DNA from: Blautia sp. MSJ-19 | Lineage (GTDB): Bacteria; Bacillota; Clostridia; Lachnospirales; Lachnospiraceae | DNA: 64,000 nucleotides | Assembly: GCF_018918125.1 (NCBI RefSeq) | Contig: NZ_JAHLQA010000035.1 | Location: forward strand, 62,001 to 126,000 | Reading direction: 5' to 3' | In this document: positions 41,695 to 51,282 of the stretch, piece after piece | Layout of the letters: the number at the start of each line of letters is the position of its first letter | Position numbering within the stretch: position 1 is the first letter of the stretch | Notes under the pieces: model-generated | What the model was told of the DNA's origin: nothing | Databases searched by the model: none | The model's input: the letters and a program-made list of their open reading frames with translations, nothing else | Made by a program: the position numbers and the translations under genes

Positions 41695-44029
41695 AAGCTT
41701 TTCCCTCTTCCAGATGGATTTCTTTGTCTCCTAATACAAGTGACAGTGGTTCGCCCGCTGCCAGTTCAATCCTTGTCATTTCATGTGTCAGTTGAATATT
41801 CAGTTTTCTTCCACGATACAGGATATGGAACTGCATGCCTTTCCACTTCTCTGGCACATACGGATGAAGTTCCAGTTTTCCTGCATTGACACGCACACCG
41901 GCAAATCCGTTTATGATCGCCTGCCAGGTTCCTGCCATATTTGCGGCATGGATTCCCGCATAGAAGTTATCATGATAATCATCCAGATCCATACGTGCAG
42001 ACTGTGCAAAATATTCGTACGCCTCCTCATAGTTACCGATCTGGCAAGCCAGCATACCAAATACACAGTTCGAAAGAGAAGAATGATGCAGGGTCACTTC
42101 CTGATAGAAATCGTAGTTCCGTTTCAGCTCTTCCTGTGTAAAGAAGTTACTGTGCAGATAAAGCGCAAAAATCGCATCTGCCTGTTTACACATTCTCTGT
42201 CTGTATACAAACAACGGATGATAGTTCTCGTAAAGCAGATGTCTCTTTTCCGGCGGGATTTTGGAATCTTCCCACGGTTTCAGCATCAGGAAACGGTCAT
42301 CCAGTGCATAGACCTGGCGTTTTTCATCATATGGGAAGTACATATTGTCCACAATCTTCTGCCAGTATGCAGTCTCTTCTTCTGTAATCTCCATTCTGCG
42401 GATGAACGCTTCGTATACCTCCTGTCCCTGCTCTTTCAGCATCTCCAGAGACTTCAGCGCATAACGGATGTTTTCTCTTCCCATAAGGTTTGTATAGAAG
42501 TTGTTGTCCGTGATCGCATTGTATTCGTCTGGTCCGGTCACTGCACAGATGCAGTATTTTCCACCCTTGCATTCTGCAAAATATCCGACATCTGCCCAGA
42601 CTCTTGCAGTTTCCACAAGTACCTCTGCCGCCATATCCTTAAAGAATTCCATATCTCCGGTCACATTGACATAGAGCCAGAATGCATAGGCGATATCTGC
42701 ATTGATATGATACTGTGCCGTTCCAAGCGGGAAATAAGTGGACGCTTCTTCTCCATTGATCGTTCTCCACGGATAAAGTGCCCCTTTCGGATGTCCCAGA
42801 ACCTTTGCACGGTCACGTGCCGGTCCTAATGTGCGGAAACGATATTCCAGAAGTTTCTTTGCAAGCTCCGGCGCCGTGTAAATAAATACAGGCAGCACAT
42901 ACATCTCTGTATCCCAGAAATAATGTCCTTCGTAGCCTTCTCCGGAAAGACCTTTTGCCCCCATTCCCGTATATCCGTCTCGCCCGGCAGACTGCATGAT
43001 ATGGAACAGATTGAAACGAATACCCTGCTGCAGAGCTTCGTCATCATAAATTTCTACATCAGAAATATTCCAGAATTCATGTGTTTTTTCCTGATGTGCA
43101 AGGAGTTCTTTCTTCCATCCATCTTCTGCTGCTTCCGACAGTTCTTTCCTTGCAAAAGCTTCCAGGCTGTCTGCATCCATATCCTGACTGGATGTATAAA
43201 CAATAAATTTGTCACAGGTGATCGTTGTATTTTCTGCAACTTCCAGAGTACTTTCACAGGCCGCACTGATCTCTTCATCATCGGTTCCAAAAACAGTAAC
43301 GATCTCTCCATCACCAGTTCCGGTAATCTGATAACAACTTGCACATGCCATGGTCATGCCGCTGCCCAGGGTATTGCCTTCGTAATACAGCACCCCATCA
43401 TCTGCCATAAGCTTATTGACATGCAGACGACTTCCAAATGGTCCATATCCGATCAGCGGATTCGTTTTCCTTGTATGGTTTTCCACATTTCCGGTCAGGA
43501 TAGAACGGATTTTGATCTCACCGGAGAAATTCAGCGGTGTAACCTGAATCTGCTGATACATCCGGTTCTTATGTACAAACGAAACAAAACGCTTCATTAC
43601 AAACTGCACTTTCTTTCCACTTGGAGAAATCCAGATTAGTTTTCTTTCCACATAACCATCTTTCATATGGAGCACACGGCTGTAGTCTTCTACTTTGCCG
43701 GTTCGCATATCAAAGAGTTCCCCGTCTACATAAATCTCCGTTTTCTTAAGATCCGGCAGATTCAGAAGTGACTGGCTTCTGGTCGGAAATCCATAATTCC
43801 ACTCACCATATGGAATATCTACACTCTCATAAAATCCGTTGATAAAGTTCCCTTCCAGTCCTTCGTCAACAGAAAAATCATAGCCCTCTTCAAAGGTTCC
43901 ACGGGTTCCAATATATCCATTAGACAATGCAAATGTTGTTTCATTCCGATAATTTGTCGTCATGGAAAATTCCGTCTCTGTGATGTTCCATGCTTCTACC
44001 GGATAGATTGCTTTTTTGTTGATATCCAT
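41678..44029 (-). CDS. Glycoside hydrolase family 65 alpha-glucoside phosphorylase
   Basis: A 783-residue cytoplasmic enzyme with the GH65 layout: N-terminal beta-sandwich (about 1-270), helical barrel (about 320-690) and C-terminal beta strands. The general acid Glu is in TGPDEYNAITDNNFYTN and the phosphate-binding end follows in the barrel. GH65 enzymes split alpha-linked disaccharides (maltose, kojibiose, nigerose, trehalose or glucosyl-rhamnose) with phosphate to beta-glucose-1-phosphate. The loop before the barrel centre reads GEEASTYFPLGTAQYHINAD, which differs from the maltose-phosphorylase HNEWEIT loop, so maltose is less likely. Sits in the operon with the permeases. Confidence 0.9.
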   Translation of the reverse strand: MDINKKAIYPVEAWNITETEFSMTTNYRNETTFALSNGYIGTRGTFEEGYDFSVDEGLEGNFINGFYESVDIPYGEWNYGFPTRSQSLLNLPDLKKTEIYVDGELFDMRTGKVEDYSRVLHMKDGYVERKLIWISPSGKKVQFVMKRFVSFVHKNRMYQQIQVTPLNFSGEIKIRSILTGNVENHTRKTNPLIGYGPFGSRLHVNKLMADDGVLYYEGNTLGSGMTMACASCYQITGTGDGEIVTVFGTDDEEISAACESTLEVAENTTITCDKFIVYTSSQDMDADSLEAFARKELSEAAEDGWKKELLAHQEKTHEFWNISDVEIYDDEALQQGIRFNLFHIMQSAGRDGYTGMGAKGLSGEGYEGHYFWDTEMYVLPVFIYTAPELAKKLLEYRFRTLGPARDRAKVLGHPKGALYPWRTINGEEASTYFPLGTAQYHINADIAYAFWLYVNVTGDMEFFKDMAAEVLVETARVWADVGYFAECKGGKYCICAVTGPDEYNAITDNNFYTNLMGRENIRYALKSLEMLKEQGQEVYEAFIRRMEITEEETAYWQKIVDNMYFPYDEKRQVYALDDRFLMLKPWEDSKIPPEKRHLLYENYHPLFVYRQRMCKQADAIFALYLHSNFFTQEELKRNYDFYQEVTLHHSSLSNCVFGMLACQIGNYEEAYEYFAQSARMDLDDYHDNFYAGIHAANMAGTWQAIINGFAGVRVNAGKLELHPYVPEKWKGMQFHILYRGRKLNIQLTHEMTRIELAAGEPLSLVLGDKEIHLEEGKAYEEEI

Positions 44030-44033
44030 AATG

Positions 44034-44876
44034 TCATCCTTTCACCGCTCCTGCAGTAAGACTTTCCATAACCTGTCTCTGCAGAAGTATAAATAAAACA
44101 ATTGTTGGCAATACCGTCATAACCACCGCCGCAAACAGTGCAGAATAGTTATTGGCAAAAGTTCCCATATAATAATTCAGTGCGATCGGCACGGTACGTG
44201 CACGGTCACCACTGGTCAGCATCAATGCAAAATAAAATTCATTCCAGATATTGATAAACTGGATCATGGCAATCGTAACAAGTCCCGGTTTTGCCAGTGG
44301 AAGAATAATGCTGGTAAAGGTCTGAATAAAAGTCGCACCATCGATATACGCAGACTCTTCCAGTGCCGTAGAAATTGTTTTGTAGTAGCTGACCATGACA
44401 AAGAAAGACATCGGAATTCCCATTGCAGAATACACAATGATCAGTCCCAGCTTTGTATCAAAAATACCCAGTTTCTGAAAGATTGCAAATAACGGCTGAG
44501 AGATTGCCTGCGCCGGCAGCATCAAAGACGCAGAGATCAGAAGCACGATCAGTGTTTTCAGCTTAAAATTAAATCTGGAAATAACATAGGCACACATTGC
44601 AACCAACGCCACTGTTACAAGTACACTGATTCCTACGATGATGACACTGTTCATGAAATATTTCAGAATCGGCGCATACTGTAATGCCGCTTTGTAGTTA
44701 TCCAGATTGAATTGTGACGGCAGTGACAATGCAGAGGAGTTGATCTCCGCATAAGATTTAAAGGAGCTTAAGAATGCCCAGATGATCGGTGCCAGTGAGA
44801 TAAAGATCATCAGGATCATAAAAAAGTATTTTCCAAAGGATGCGACCCCTTTTTTTACTTTATTTGTTTTTTTCAT
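44034..44876 (-). CDS. Carbohydrate ABC transporter permease (MalG type)
   Basis: A 280-residue permease with six membrane segments and the EAA loop LEESAYIDGATFIQTFTSII. It forms the importer channel with the MalF-type protein encoded upstream (stop and start share one base). Four bases separate it from the GH65 gene downstream, so uptake and phosphorolysis are coexpressed. No ATPase gene is present at this locus; a shared MsmK-type ATPase is likely. Confidence 0.93.
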   Translation of the reverse strand: MKKTNKVKKGVASFGKYFFMILMIFISLAPIIWAFLSSFKSYAEINSSALSLPSQFNLDNYKAALQYAPILKYFMNSVIIVGISVLVTVALVAMCAYVISRFNFKLKTLIVLLISASLMLPAQAISQPLFAIFQKLGIFDTKLGLIIVYSAMGIPMSFFVMVSYYKTISTALEESAYIDGATFIQTFTSIILPLAKPGLVTIAMIQFINIWNEFYFALMLTSGDRARTVPIALNYYMGTFANNYSALFAAVVMTVLPTIVLFILLQRQVMESLTAGAVKG

Positions 44877-45754
44877 TATGCCGCCTCCTTCTTTTCACGA
44901 AACAGACCTTTGATCAAAATAACCAGCGTGATTCCGATAATAATCTGTACCACACCGACTGCATTGGCTTTTCCATAGTTATTTTCCAGTGTGGCTGCTT
45001 TGTACAGGTAGATTGGAAGATTCAGAGTAGAAGTTCCTGGTCCGCCTTTTGTTGTCATATAAATAATGTCAAACTGTGATACCATAGCTACGCTTGCCAG
45101 GGTAACACAGGTTCCGCATACATTTCGCATCAGAGGCAGTGTGATGTAGCGGTCTGCCTGCCACGGAGTTGCCCCATCGATTGCTGCTGCTTCGTAAATC
45201 TGTTTATCGACTGCACCCATTTCTGCAAGAAAAATAATTGTATTAAATCCGGAATAGAAGATCCATGTCGCAGTCACAGTCCAGAACGCATAGCGAGAGT
45301 TTCCAAACAGGTTTGGAACCATCGCATAGTCTACTCCAAGGAAGTCCAGAAATGGTTTCACGATACCAAATGCCGGATTGAGAAGCAGGGTAAACATCAC
45401 CCCTGTTGCTGCGGTCGGGATGATATTCGGAATCATATACGCAGTTCTTGCAAACTTCCATCCCTTTGGTTTTCTTCGAAGGACCAGTGCCATTGTAAGC
45501 CCCACTCCAACATGCAGCGTAGACTGCAGCACTACCCACACCAGAGTATTTCTGATAGAAGTCATAAACTCTTTGTCGCTGAAAATTGTAATAAAGTTTT
45601 TAATCCCCTGGAATGCAGGAGCCGAAAATGCTGTGTAATCACACAGAGATGTGTAAAACACAGTGATGATCGGTGCTGCATATACCAGTGCAAATAAGAT
45701 CATGCAGGGAATCGTAAATAAAAAAATCCATATCTTTTTATTTTTTGTATTCAT
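44876..45754 (-). CDS. Sugar ABC transporter permease (MalF type)
   Basis: A 292-residue permease with six membrane segments and the EAA loop IYEAAAIDGATPWQADRYIT. It belongs to CUT1 importers. The gene follows the binding-protein gene after 160 bp containing a hairpin that may lower permease levels. The next gene (MalG-type permease) starts at its stop codon. Confidence 0.93.
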   Translation of the reverse strand: MNTKNKKIWIFLFTIPCMILFALVYAAPIITVFYTSLCDYTAFSAPAFQGIKNFITIFSDKEFMTSIRNTLVWVVLQSTLHVGVGLTMALVLRRKPKGWKFARTAYMIPNIIPTAATGVMFTLLLNPAFGIVKPFLDFLGVDYAMVPNLFGNSRYAFWTVTATWIFYSGFNTIIFLAEMGAVDKQIYEAAAIDGATPWQADRYITLPLMRNVCGTCVTLASVAMVSQFDIIYMTTKGGPGTSTLNLPIYLYKAATLENNYGKANAVGVVQIIIGITLVILIKGLFREKKEAA

Positions 45755-45821
45755 TCTTCCTCTCCTCGTTTTCGATATGCCGTTGCACTTTTTATACAGT
45801 TGTTCACAACCATAATTTTGC

Positions 45822-45868
45822 AGAAAAACAGCCTGTCACCACAGCCGTATCAGGTGCCGGTGACAGGC
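45822..45868 (-). terminator. Hairpin between binding protein and permeases (locus 2)
   Basis: On the minus strand GCCTGTCACC pairs with GGTGACAGGC, followed by TGTTTTTC. It can partly stop transcription after the binding-protein gene. Confidence 0.78.
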
Positions 45869-45914
45869 CTCTCTCACTATTTCAAATCTTTATTTCTGAT
45901 TCTTGATTCAGATT

Positions 45915-47225
45915 TTATTCTACGTTCTTAGCAGCTGCTTCTGACAGTTTTGTACAGAATTCTTCTGCTGTGATGTTTCCGTAAGCCAGTTCCGGAAGCT
46001 CTGTTGAGAATGTATCGATGGTATTCTGATACCAGTATGCCTGGTTCTGTCCATATGTCACTTCCGCTTTACCCTGAATCTCAAGAGCCTGTGCCATCAG
46101 AGGATCACTTTCAGAAAGTGTGTCCGGAACTTCAAGATTGTCAGATACCGGCTGTAAGCCTGTCATTTCCAGAGCTTTGATCTGATTTTCCGGTGTTGTC
46201 TCAAATTTCAGGAAAGCAACTGCTGCTTCAATCTTTGCAGGATCGGTTGCACCTACCATATCTCCAGGTGTCGGAACCATTTCCATTCCGTTTCCAGGAA
46301 GAAGCATGATACCAACTTTGTCATAGAAACCTTCCGGTGCTTTTTCTGTTTCGGAGAAATCCGGGATCATCCATGGTCCGTTCGGGAACATTGCAACTTC
46401 GCCGTTGAAGAAGTGTGTTGCCATCGGATCATATTTACCGCCAACTGCATCCGGTGTAGTGTACTCCTGGAACATCTTCTGTACAGTTTCTGCTGCGGAG
46501 ATGACTTCCGGTGTATTGTAGTCTGTCGGATACATGGTGTTCATCCACTCGTTTCCTGCATCACCGTTTGTTCCGATAAGAGCACTCATCCAGAGGTTTG
46601 TCAGCCATCCGGAGTCTGCACTGTCCATTCCAAGTGGAGTGATTCCTGCTTCTTTCAGCTTATCGCATGCTTCAAAGAATTCATCCCATGTAGAATAAGC
46701 AACTTCCGGTGCTTCGATCCCTGCCTGCTCAAACAGTTCTTTGTTGTAGTAGATATAGGAAACTTCTTTGGAAACCGGTACGCCGTAGATCTTGCCATCA
46801 ACAGTATTAAAATCCAGTGAAGTTTCATCAAACAGAGATTTCCACTCTTCATCTGCATCAAAATATGGAGTCAGGTCAGCCACTTTACCTGATTTTGCAG
46901 CCAGTTCAATGATATTGTTTCCACCATTAAATACGATGTCCGGCAGGTCACCGCTGGAAATCAGAAGTTTGATCTTCTGGTTGAATGCGTCTGTGGTAGG
47001 AATTTCCTCAAAGCTGAATTCCACGTTCTTTCCTTCCTCTGTCTGCTGGAAAGCATCGAACAGATAAGAATAATATTCAGCCGCATAGTCAGTTCCTACA
47101 TGATAATTGATCACACTTAAAGTTACTTTTTCATCATCGGCAGCCATTACAGTTGTAGCCATTCCTGTGCACATTGTTCCGATCAGTGCCACTGCCAGAA
47201 GTTTAGAGATTATTTTACGTTTCAT
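45915..47225 (-). CDS. Extracellular sugar-binding protein of ABC transporter (locus 2)
   Basis: A 436-residue family-1 solute-binding protein with N-terminal signal peptide (MKRKIISKLLAVALIGTM...) ending VMA before ADDEKV. No classic lipobox is seen at the cleavage site. The mature domain starts with VTLSVINYHVGTDYAAEYYS-like binding-protein sequence. AAAGGGAGG precedes the ATG. First gene of the operon with two permeases, GH65 phosphorylase and HAD hydrolase, and divergent from the second kinase/regulator pair. Ligand probably an alpha-linked disaccharide or oligosaccharide matching the GH65 enzyme. Confidence 0.92.
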   Translation of the reverse strand: MKRKIISKLLAVALIGTMCTGMATTVMAADDEKVTLSVINYHVGTDYAAEYYSYLFDAFQQTEEGKNVEFSFEEIPTTDAFNQKIKLLISSGDLPDIVFNGGNNIIELAAKSGKVADLTPYFDADEEWKSLFDETSLDFNTVDGKIYGVPVSKEVSYIYYNKELFEQAGIEAPEVAYSTWDEFFEACDKLKEAGITPLGMDSADSGWLTNLWMSALIGTNGDAGNEWMNTMYPTDYNTPEVISAAETVQKMFQEYTTPDAVGGKYDPMATHFFNGEVAMFPNGPWMIPDFSETEKAPEGFYDKVGIMLLPGNGMEMVPTPGDMVGATDPAKIEAAVAFLKFETTPENQIKALEMTGLQPVSDNLEVPDTLSESDPLMAQALEIQGKAEVTYGQNQAYWYQNTIDTFSTELPELAYGNITAEEFCTKLSEAAAKNVE

Positions 47226-47478
47226 GATGTTCCTCCCTTTTGTTTGGTTGATGACTGTATTATATCGGACTCAAACACTTTTTTTAATAAAAGACCTTGT
47301 GGTATTCCTTTGAAATTCCGGCATATTTTTTTGATTTTTTGACAATCCATGTGCTTTTTTTCCTTTGTTTAAAAATCTTGTCCTCTTCTTTAAAAAACAT
47401 GACATTCCCCCAAATCTGATTGATGTACTATTTTAAATGTGGGATAATGTGACTATCAAAAAAGGAGGTTTTTGTACC

Positions 47479-49236
47479 TTGACCAAACGCTCCGCAAAGA
47501 AATATCCTTCCCTTAGATTTTTTATCACAGTTACGATCATGATCATCGTCGCTTTCGTTTTGTTACTTTCTGTGGGATTTTATTATATCAAAACATCTTC
47601 TATATTAAGAAAAACCTCCCGCGACTCAATCGTGCGGGAGTTGAATCAGGTCAATGATATCATACAGGATCAGGTAGAAACAATTGATTCTGTGATTCCT
47701 CTTTTTATGTCCAACGAGATCATTCAGGATGCACTGGAAAATCCGGGAACCGGCATCAATTATCCCTTTTCTGTAGAACGGCAGATGTCCTACATCTATA
47801 ACAGTTCTGCCCTTTCCGAGAAGAATTTTACAGATTCTATCTATATCTACGGAAATGATAATGCTGTATATCATACATATACATCGGGAATCCTGGAGAA
47901 TATCACAAATACGTCTGAATTTCTGCAAAATACCGTTGATCCCTCCGATCCACATCTGATGTGTTATGCCTCATCGCTTCATGATCAGAATATGTACTTT
48001 GCCCGTAACCTGTACAGTAGCAATTCCGGAAACCGCATCGGGATGATCGTCATCAACATCAATGCCCGGAAATGGATCAAATACTGTGCCAAAATGATCG
48101 ATCCTTCCTGGTTCATTATGCTGTTTGATGATGATTTTTCTCTCAGCTCTGATCTTGGGACATCTGGAAAAAAACTCCAGGCTCTTTATCCGAAACTGAC
48201 TTCTGCAAGCAATTCAATCTTGTTTAAAGAACTGAGGTTCAATGACAGAGACTACTTCATGGCATCCCAGCCACTCGGACAACTTGGACTTACCTCCGCT
48301 GTCGCCGCCCCCCGTGATGTACTTCTGCAGAATCTCAACAGTACGCTGAAGTCTTATCTGCTGGTCACTCTGGCAATTGCATTTATTGCCCTGATTGCTG
48401 CATTTATCATCTCCCGTGCCGTTACACGTCCGGTAGACGCAATGATCGCATATATCAATGAAATTTCGCAGGGAAACCGCAGTACCCTTCCGCCGGAAGG
48501 ATTTTATCAGGAATTTCATGTATGGGCACAATCCTTTAACCAGATGCTTCAGCAGCTTGATACCTATTACAAAGATATTTATCAGCAGAAATTGTTGATA
48601 AAGAATGCAGAGATCCGTGCTCTTCAGTCTCAGATGGACCCTCATTTCCTGTTCAATGTGCTCAATACGATTGCATGGAAAGCCCAGATGATCGATAATG
48701 AAGAAATCTATGAAATGGTCATTTCTCTTGGAAGTATGCTGAAAATGAACACACTTTCACGCAATCATACATTTACTTCCATTTCCAAAGAAATGGAATA
48801 TGTACGTCTGTACGTATATCTGCAGCAGATGCGTTTTGAAGATAAAATTTCCTGCGACATTCAGATTCCGGAGCAGGTACTTTCCTGTCAGATTCCGTGC
48901 CTTTCCATCCAGCCACTGGCTGAGAATGCAATCGTACACGGACTGGAGCCCAAAAAAGGCAAGGGACATCTGATCATCCAGATTATAGAAAGCGACAACG
49001 ATATGCTTGAAATCTGCATCATAGATAATGGAATCGGTTTTGAGACAATTCCAGATATACAGCAGATCGCACACTCTGATAAAGACAGCCACACACATAT
49101 TGGTCTTAAGAACTTAGATAAACGACTCGAGTTGCTTTATGGGCCGGATGCCCACATAAAGATCACCAGCATTCCAGACAAATGCACAACCGTTTCATTC
49201 CACATTCCACGAAAGGAGGCATCTCATGATCTTTAA
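47479..49236 (+). CDS. YesM-type sensor histidine kinase (TTG start)
   Basis: A 585-residue protein with the start at TTG 47479, supported by AAAGGAGG ten bases upstream; the in-frame ATG at 47437 precedes that ribosome site and is unlikely. Membrane segment near residues 12-35, an extracellular sensor, a second segment near 280-305, HAMP, His box (QSQMDPHFLFNVLNTI) and ATPase domain (LAENAIVHGLEPKKGKG, DNGIGF). It probably detects the locus-2 sugar or loaded binding protein and phosphorylates the regulator encoded downstream, with which it overlaps by 11 bp. Confidence 0.9.
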   Translation: MTKRSAKKYPSLRFFITVTIMIIVAFVLLLSVGFYYIKTSSILRKTSRDSIVRELNQVNDIIQDQVETIDSVIPLFMSNEIIQDALENPGTGINYPFSVERQMSYIYNSSALSEKNFTDSIYIYGNDNAVYHTYTSGILENITNTSEFLQNTVDPSDPHLMCYASSLHDQNMYFARNLYSSNSGNRIGMIVININARKWIKYCAKMIDPSWFIMLFDDDFSLSSDLGTSGKKLQALYPKLTSASNSILFKELRFNDRDYFMASQPLGQLGLTSAVAAPRDVLLQNLNSTLKSYLLVTLAIAFIALIAAFIISRAVTRPVDAMIAYINEISQGNRSTLPPEGFYQEFHVWAQSFNQMLQQLDTYYKDIYQQKLLIKNAEIRALQSQMDPHFLFNVLNTIAWKAQMIDNEEIYEMVISLGSMLKMNTLSRNHTFTSISKEMEYVRLYVYLQQMRFEDKISCDIQIPEQVLSCQIPCLSIQPLAENAIVHGLEPKKGKGHLIIQIIESDNDMLEICIIDNGIGFETIPDIQQIAHSDKDSHTHIGLKNLDKRLELLYGPDAHIKITSIPDKCTTVSFHIPRKEASHDL

Positions 49237-50752
49237 ACTTCTTGTAGTTGATGATGAAGTCACCATGCGAAAAGGCATTTCCAACTATATGAACTGGGCT
49301 TCCATCGACTGCCAGGTTGTCGGAAGTGCCTCCGATGGCATGGAAGCAATTGAATTTCTCCGCAAAGAACCAGTTGATATCGTTATCACCGATATCAAAA
49401 TGCCGGCAGCCGACGGTCTGGAAGTTGCCCGTTATGTGCATGAGCATCATCCACAGACCCGGGTTATCATCCTGACAGGATATGCTGATTTTGAATATGC
49501 ACAGACAGCGATCAAATATCATGTTACTTCTTTTATCCTGAAACCAACCAATAAAAAAGAGCTGTTTGCGGCAGTTCAGGAAGCCCAGAAGCAGCTGATC
49601 ATCTCGCAACAGCAGGAAAGCATTGCCAAAGAAGGTATATTTTTTCTGAAAGACCAGCTGATGCAGGAACTTACCGATCATCCCTGCACTGAACAGCTTA
49701 AAGAAAAGCTTCATTCTCTCGGTCTTAATATGGATTCCTACTATGTGGCAGCATTCAAACCAGTTGCCGATGATCCGGATCTTTCTGCTCTGAAAAAGAT
49801 CGTCATCGAAGAAAAACAGAATTCCTACTGTTATCGCTATAATAACCTGATCATCAATATTTATTTTCAACAGAAAAATACTTCGGATCTTCTGGCTTTT
49901 ATTCTGGAAAACTGTCATGAGATATCAGACATTGTCAGCACCTTCAGTGCTTCCGGAATTCTGACCGGCATAAGCTTGCTTCATCAGTCCCCGGAAACCT
50001 TTCAGACTGCTGTCTCCGAAGCAATCCAGGCACTGACTCACAATTTTTACAGTGAACAGAATATCTCTGTTTTTCAAAGCAATGACGCGAATGAATCCGC
50101 AGAACTTTCCGTTGAAAACTCTCTGGATCTCTATCAGATTGAAAGCAGTTTGAATAGCTGGGATTTCACAGAGACCAGCTCCACCGCCAGCCATATGTTC
50201 TCCAAATTCAAAAGCAGTTTTACCAATTCTCAGGATGCCAAAAATATCTGCTCACAGATTTATTACATCTGCTGCCGTGTTCTGGTAAAAAAAGAACTGG
50301 AACCAGTTCCGCTTAACTATCTGGAGAAGATTCGAAAGTCCCGGGATATTTTTGCGCTGGAAAACACAATTACGGAAATCATGGAATACACCAGAGAAAA
50401 AAGTATTTCCGCACACACTGTTCCGAACTATATCATTGAAAACACGATCCGCTATATTTCGCAGAACCTTGCCGGAAACCTGTCACTGGATGCCATTGCG
50501 CAGGAGCTGCATATTTCAGCCTCTCATCTGAGTCGCACATTCAAAAAAGAAACTTCCGGCTCACTGACCGAATATATCAACAAAGAACGCCTCAACAAAG
50601 CCAAGGAACTGCTGCAGGACACAGATCTGCTGACTTACGAGATTGCAGAAGCCGTAGGATATAAAGATGCCACTTATTTCTCTTCTATTTTTCGGAAATA
50701 TGAGGGAGTAAGTCCTTCTGAATACAAAACAAGATTTACTGTAAAATCTTAA
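49226..50752 (+). CDS. Response regulator with AraC DNA-binding domain (508 aa)
   Basis: A receiver domain (residues 1-120: VDDE, phospho-Asp in VITDIKMPAADG, Lys in FILKPTNKKE), a long middle region (about 130-405) typical of YesN-like regulators, then two AraC helix-turn-helix motifs (LSLDAIAQELHISASHLSR and LTYEIAEAVGYKDATYFSS). Twice the length of the locus-1 regulator because of the middle region. AAGGAGGC lies inside the kinase end and precedes the ATG. It probably activates the divergent binding-protein operon. Confidence 0.92.
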   Translation: MIFKLLVVDDEVTMRKGISNYMNWASIDCQVVGSASDGMEAIEFLRKEPVDIVITDIKMPAADGLEVARYVHEHHPQTRVIILTGYADFEYAQTAIKYHVTSFILKPTNKKELFAAVQEAQKQLIISQQQESIAKEGIFFLKDQLMQELTDHPCTEQLKEKLHSLGLNMDSYYVAAFKPVADDPDLSALKKIVIEEKQNSYCYRYNNLIINIYFQQKNTSDLLAFILENCHEISDIVSTFSASGILTGISLLHQSPETFQTAVSEAIQALTHNFYSEQNISVFQSNDANESAELSVENSLDLYQIESSLNSWDFTETSSTASHMFSKFKSSFTNSQDAKNICSQIYYICCRVLVKKELEPVPLNYLEKIRKSRDIFALENTITEIMEYTREKSISAHTVPNYIIENTIRYISQNLAGNLSLDAIAQELHISASHLSRTFKKETSGSLTEYINKERLNKAKELLQDTDLLTYEIAEAVGYKDATYFSSIFRKYEGVSPSEYKTRFTVKS

Positions 50753-50815
50753 AAACAGTTCCATCAGATTTCCCTCAATTTCTCAGTTTTTTAAAGGCTT
50801 TCTCCAATTACAAAA

Positions 50816-50865
50816 CTCCCTGTAGGCTGTCTGATGATGACAGGCTACAGGGAGCTTCTGTTTTA
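50816..50865. terminator. Bidirectional terminator after the response regulator
   Basis: CTCCCTGTAG..TGTC pairs with GACA..CTACAGGGAG, followed by cttctgtttt on the plus strand. Lies between convergent genes. Confidence 0.85.
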
Positions 50866-50885
50866 TATATTATTTTTTGCTCTTA

Positions 50886-51236
50886 TTAATCGACCTTGCG
50901 GAGTGCATCACAGGTTCTGTTGTACTCTTTTTCTACAGTTGCAAGCAGCTCATCTGTACCATCTACACTGTCTGCTCCACGAAGTTTTTCGGTAAGTTCC
51001 TGACTTGGTGCAAAAAGGTTGTCAAATCCCAGATTCAGGCAGATTCCTTTTAGTGTATGTGCCGCACGAAATGCGGTTTCTGCATCTTTTGCTTCAATTG
51101 AAGTCTTCAGCTGGCCAAAGCTTGGATCATTCAGAAATTTAAGTGCAAATTTCTTTACCAGAGCTTCACTTACCAGTCTGCTCAGTACTTTGTCAAAATC
51201 GGAACCTAATTCTTCATAGCATTCTCTGACTGTCAT
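50886..51236 (-). CDS. Hpt (histidine phosphotransfer) domain protein
   Basis: A 116-residue helical protein. The phosphotransfer His is in RAAHTLKGICLNLG (HxxKG signature), near residue 60, in the four-helix Hpt fold. It is a shuttle between histidine kinases and receiver domains. It starts 46 bp after the stop of the GGDEF-REC-HD-GYP gene on the same strand, so the receiver of that protein is the most likely partner. No hybrid kinase is encoded nearby. Confidence 0.9.
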   Translation of the reverse strand: MTVRECYEELGSDFDKVLSRLVSEALVKKFALKFLNDPSFGQLKTSIEAKDAETAFRAAHTLKGICLNLGFDNLFAPSQELTEKLRGADSVDGTDELLATVEKEYNRTCDALRKVD

Positions 51237-51282
51237 ATTTTTCTTCTCCTCTAATCAAAAAAATTCTTTTGTATTTCATTCA

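Noticed and set aside
41783-42829. 348-codon open frame opposite the GH65 gene
   Set aside because: Antisense shadow; the GH65 sequence and motifs on the minus strand are clear.
47226-47478. Repeats such as CACTTTTTTT and GTGCTTTTTTT before binding protein 2, as operators of the second regulator
   Set aside because: Matches are imperfect T-rich runs without regular spacing, unlike the clean 12-mers of locus 1.
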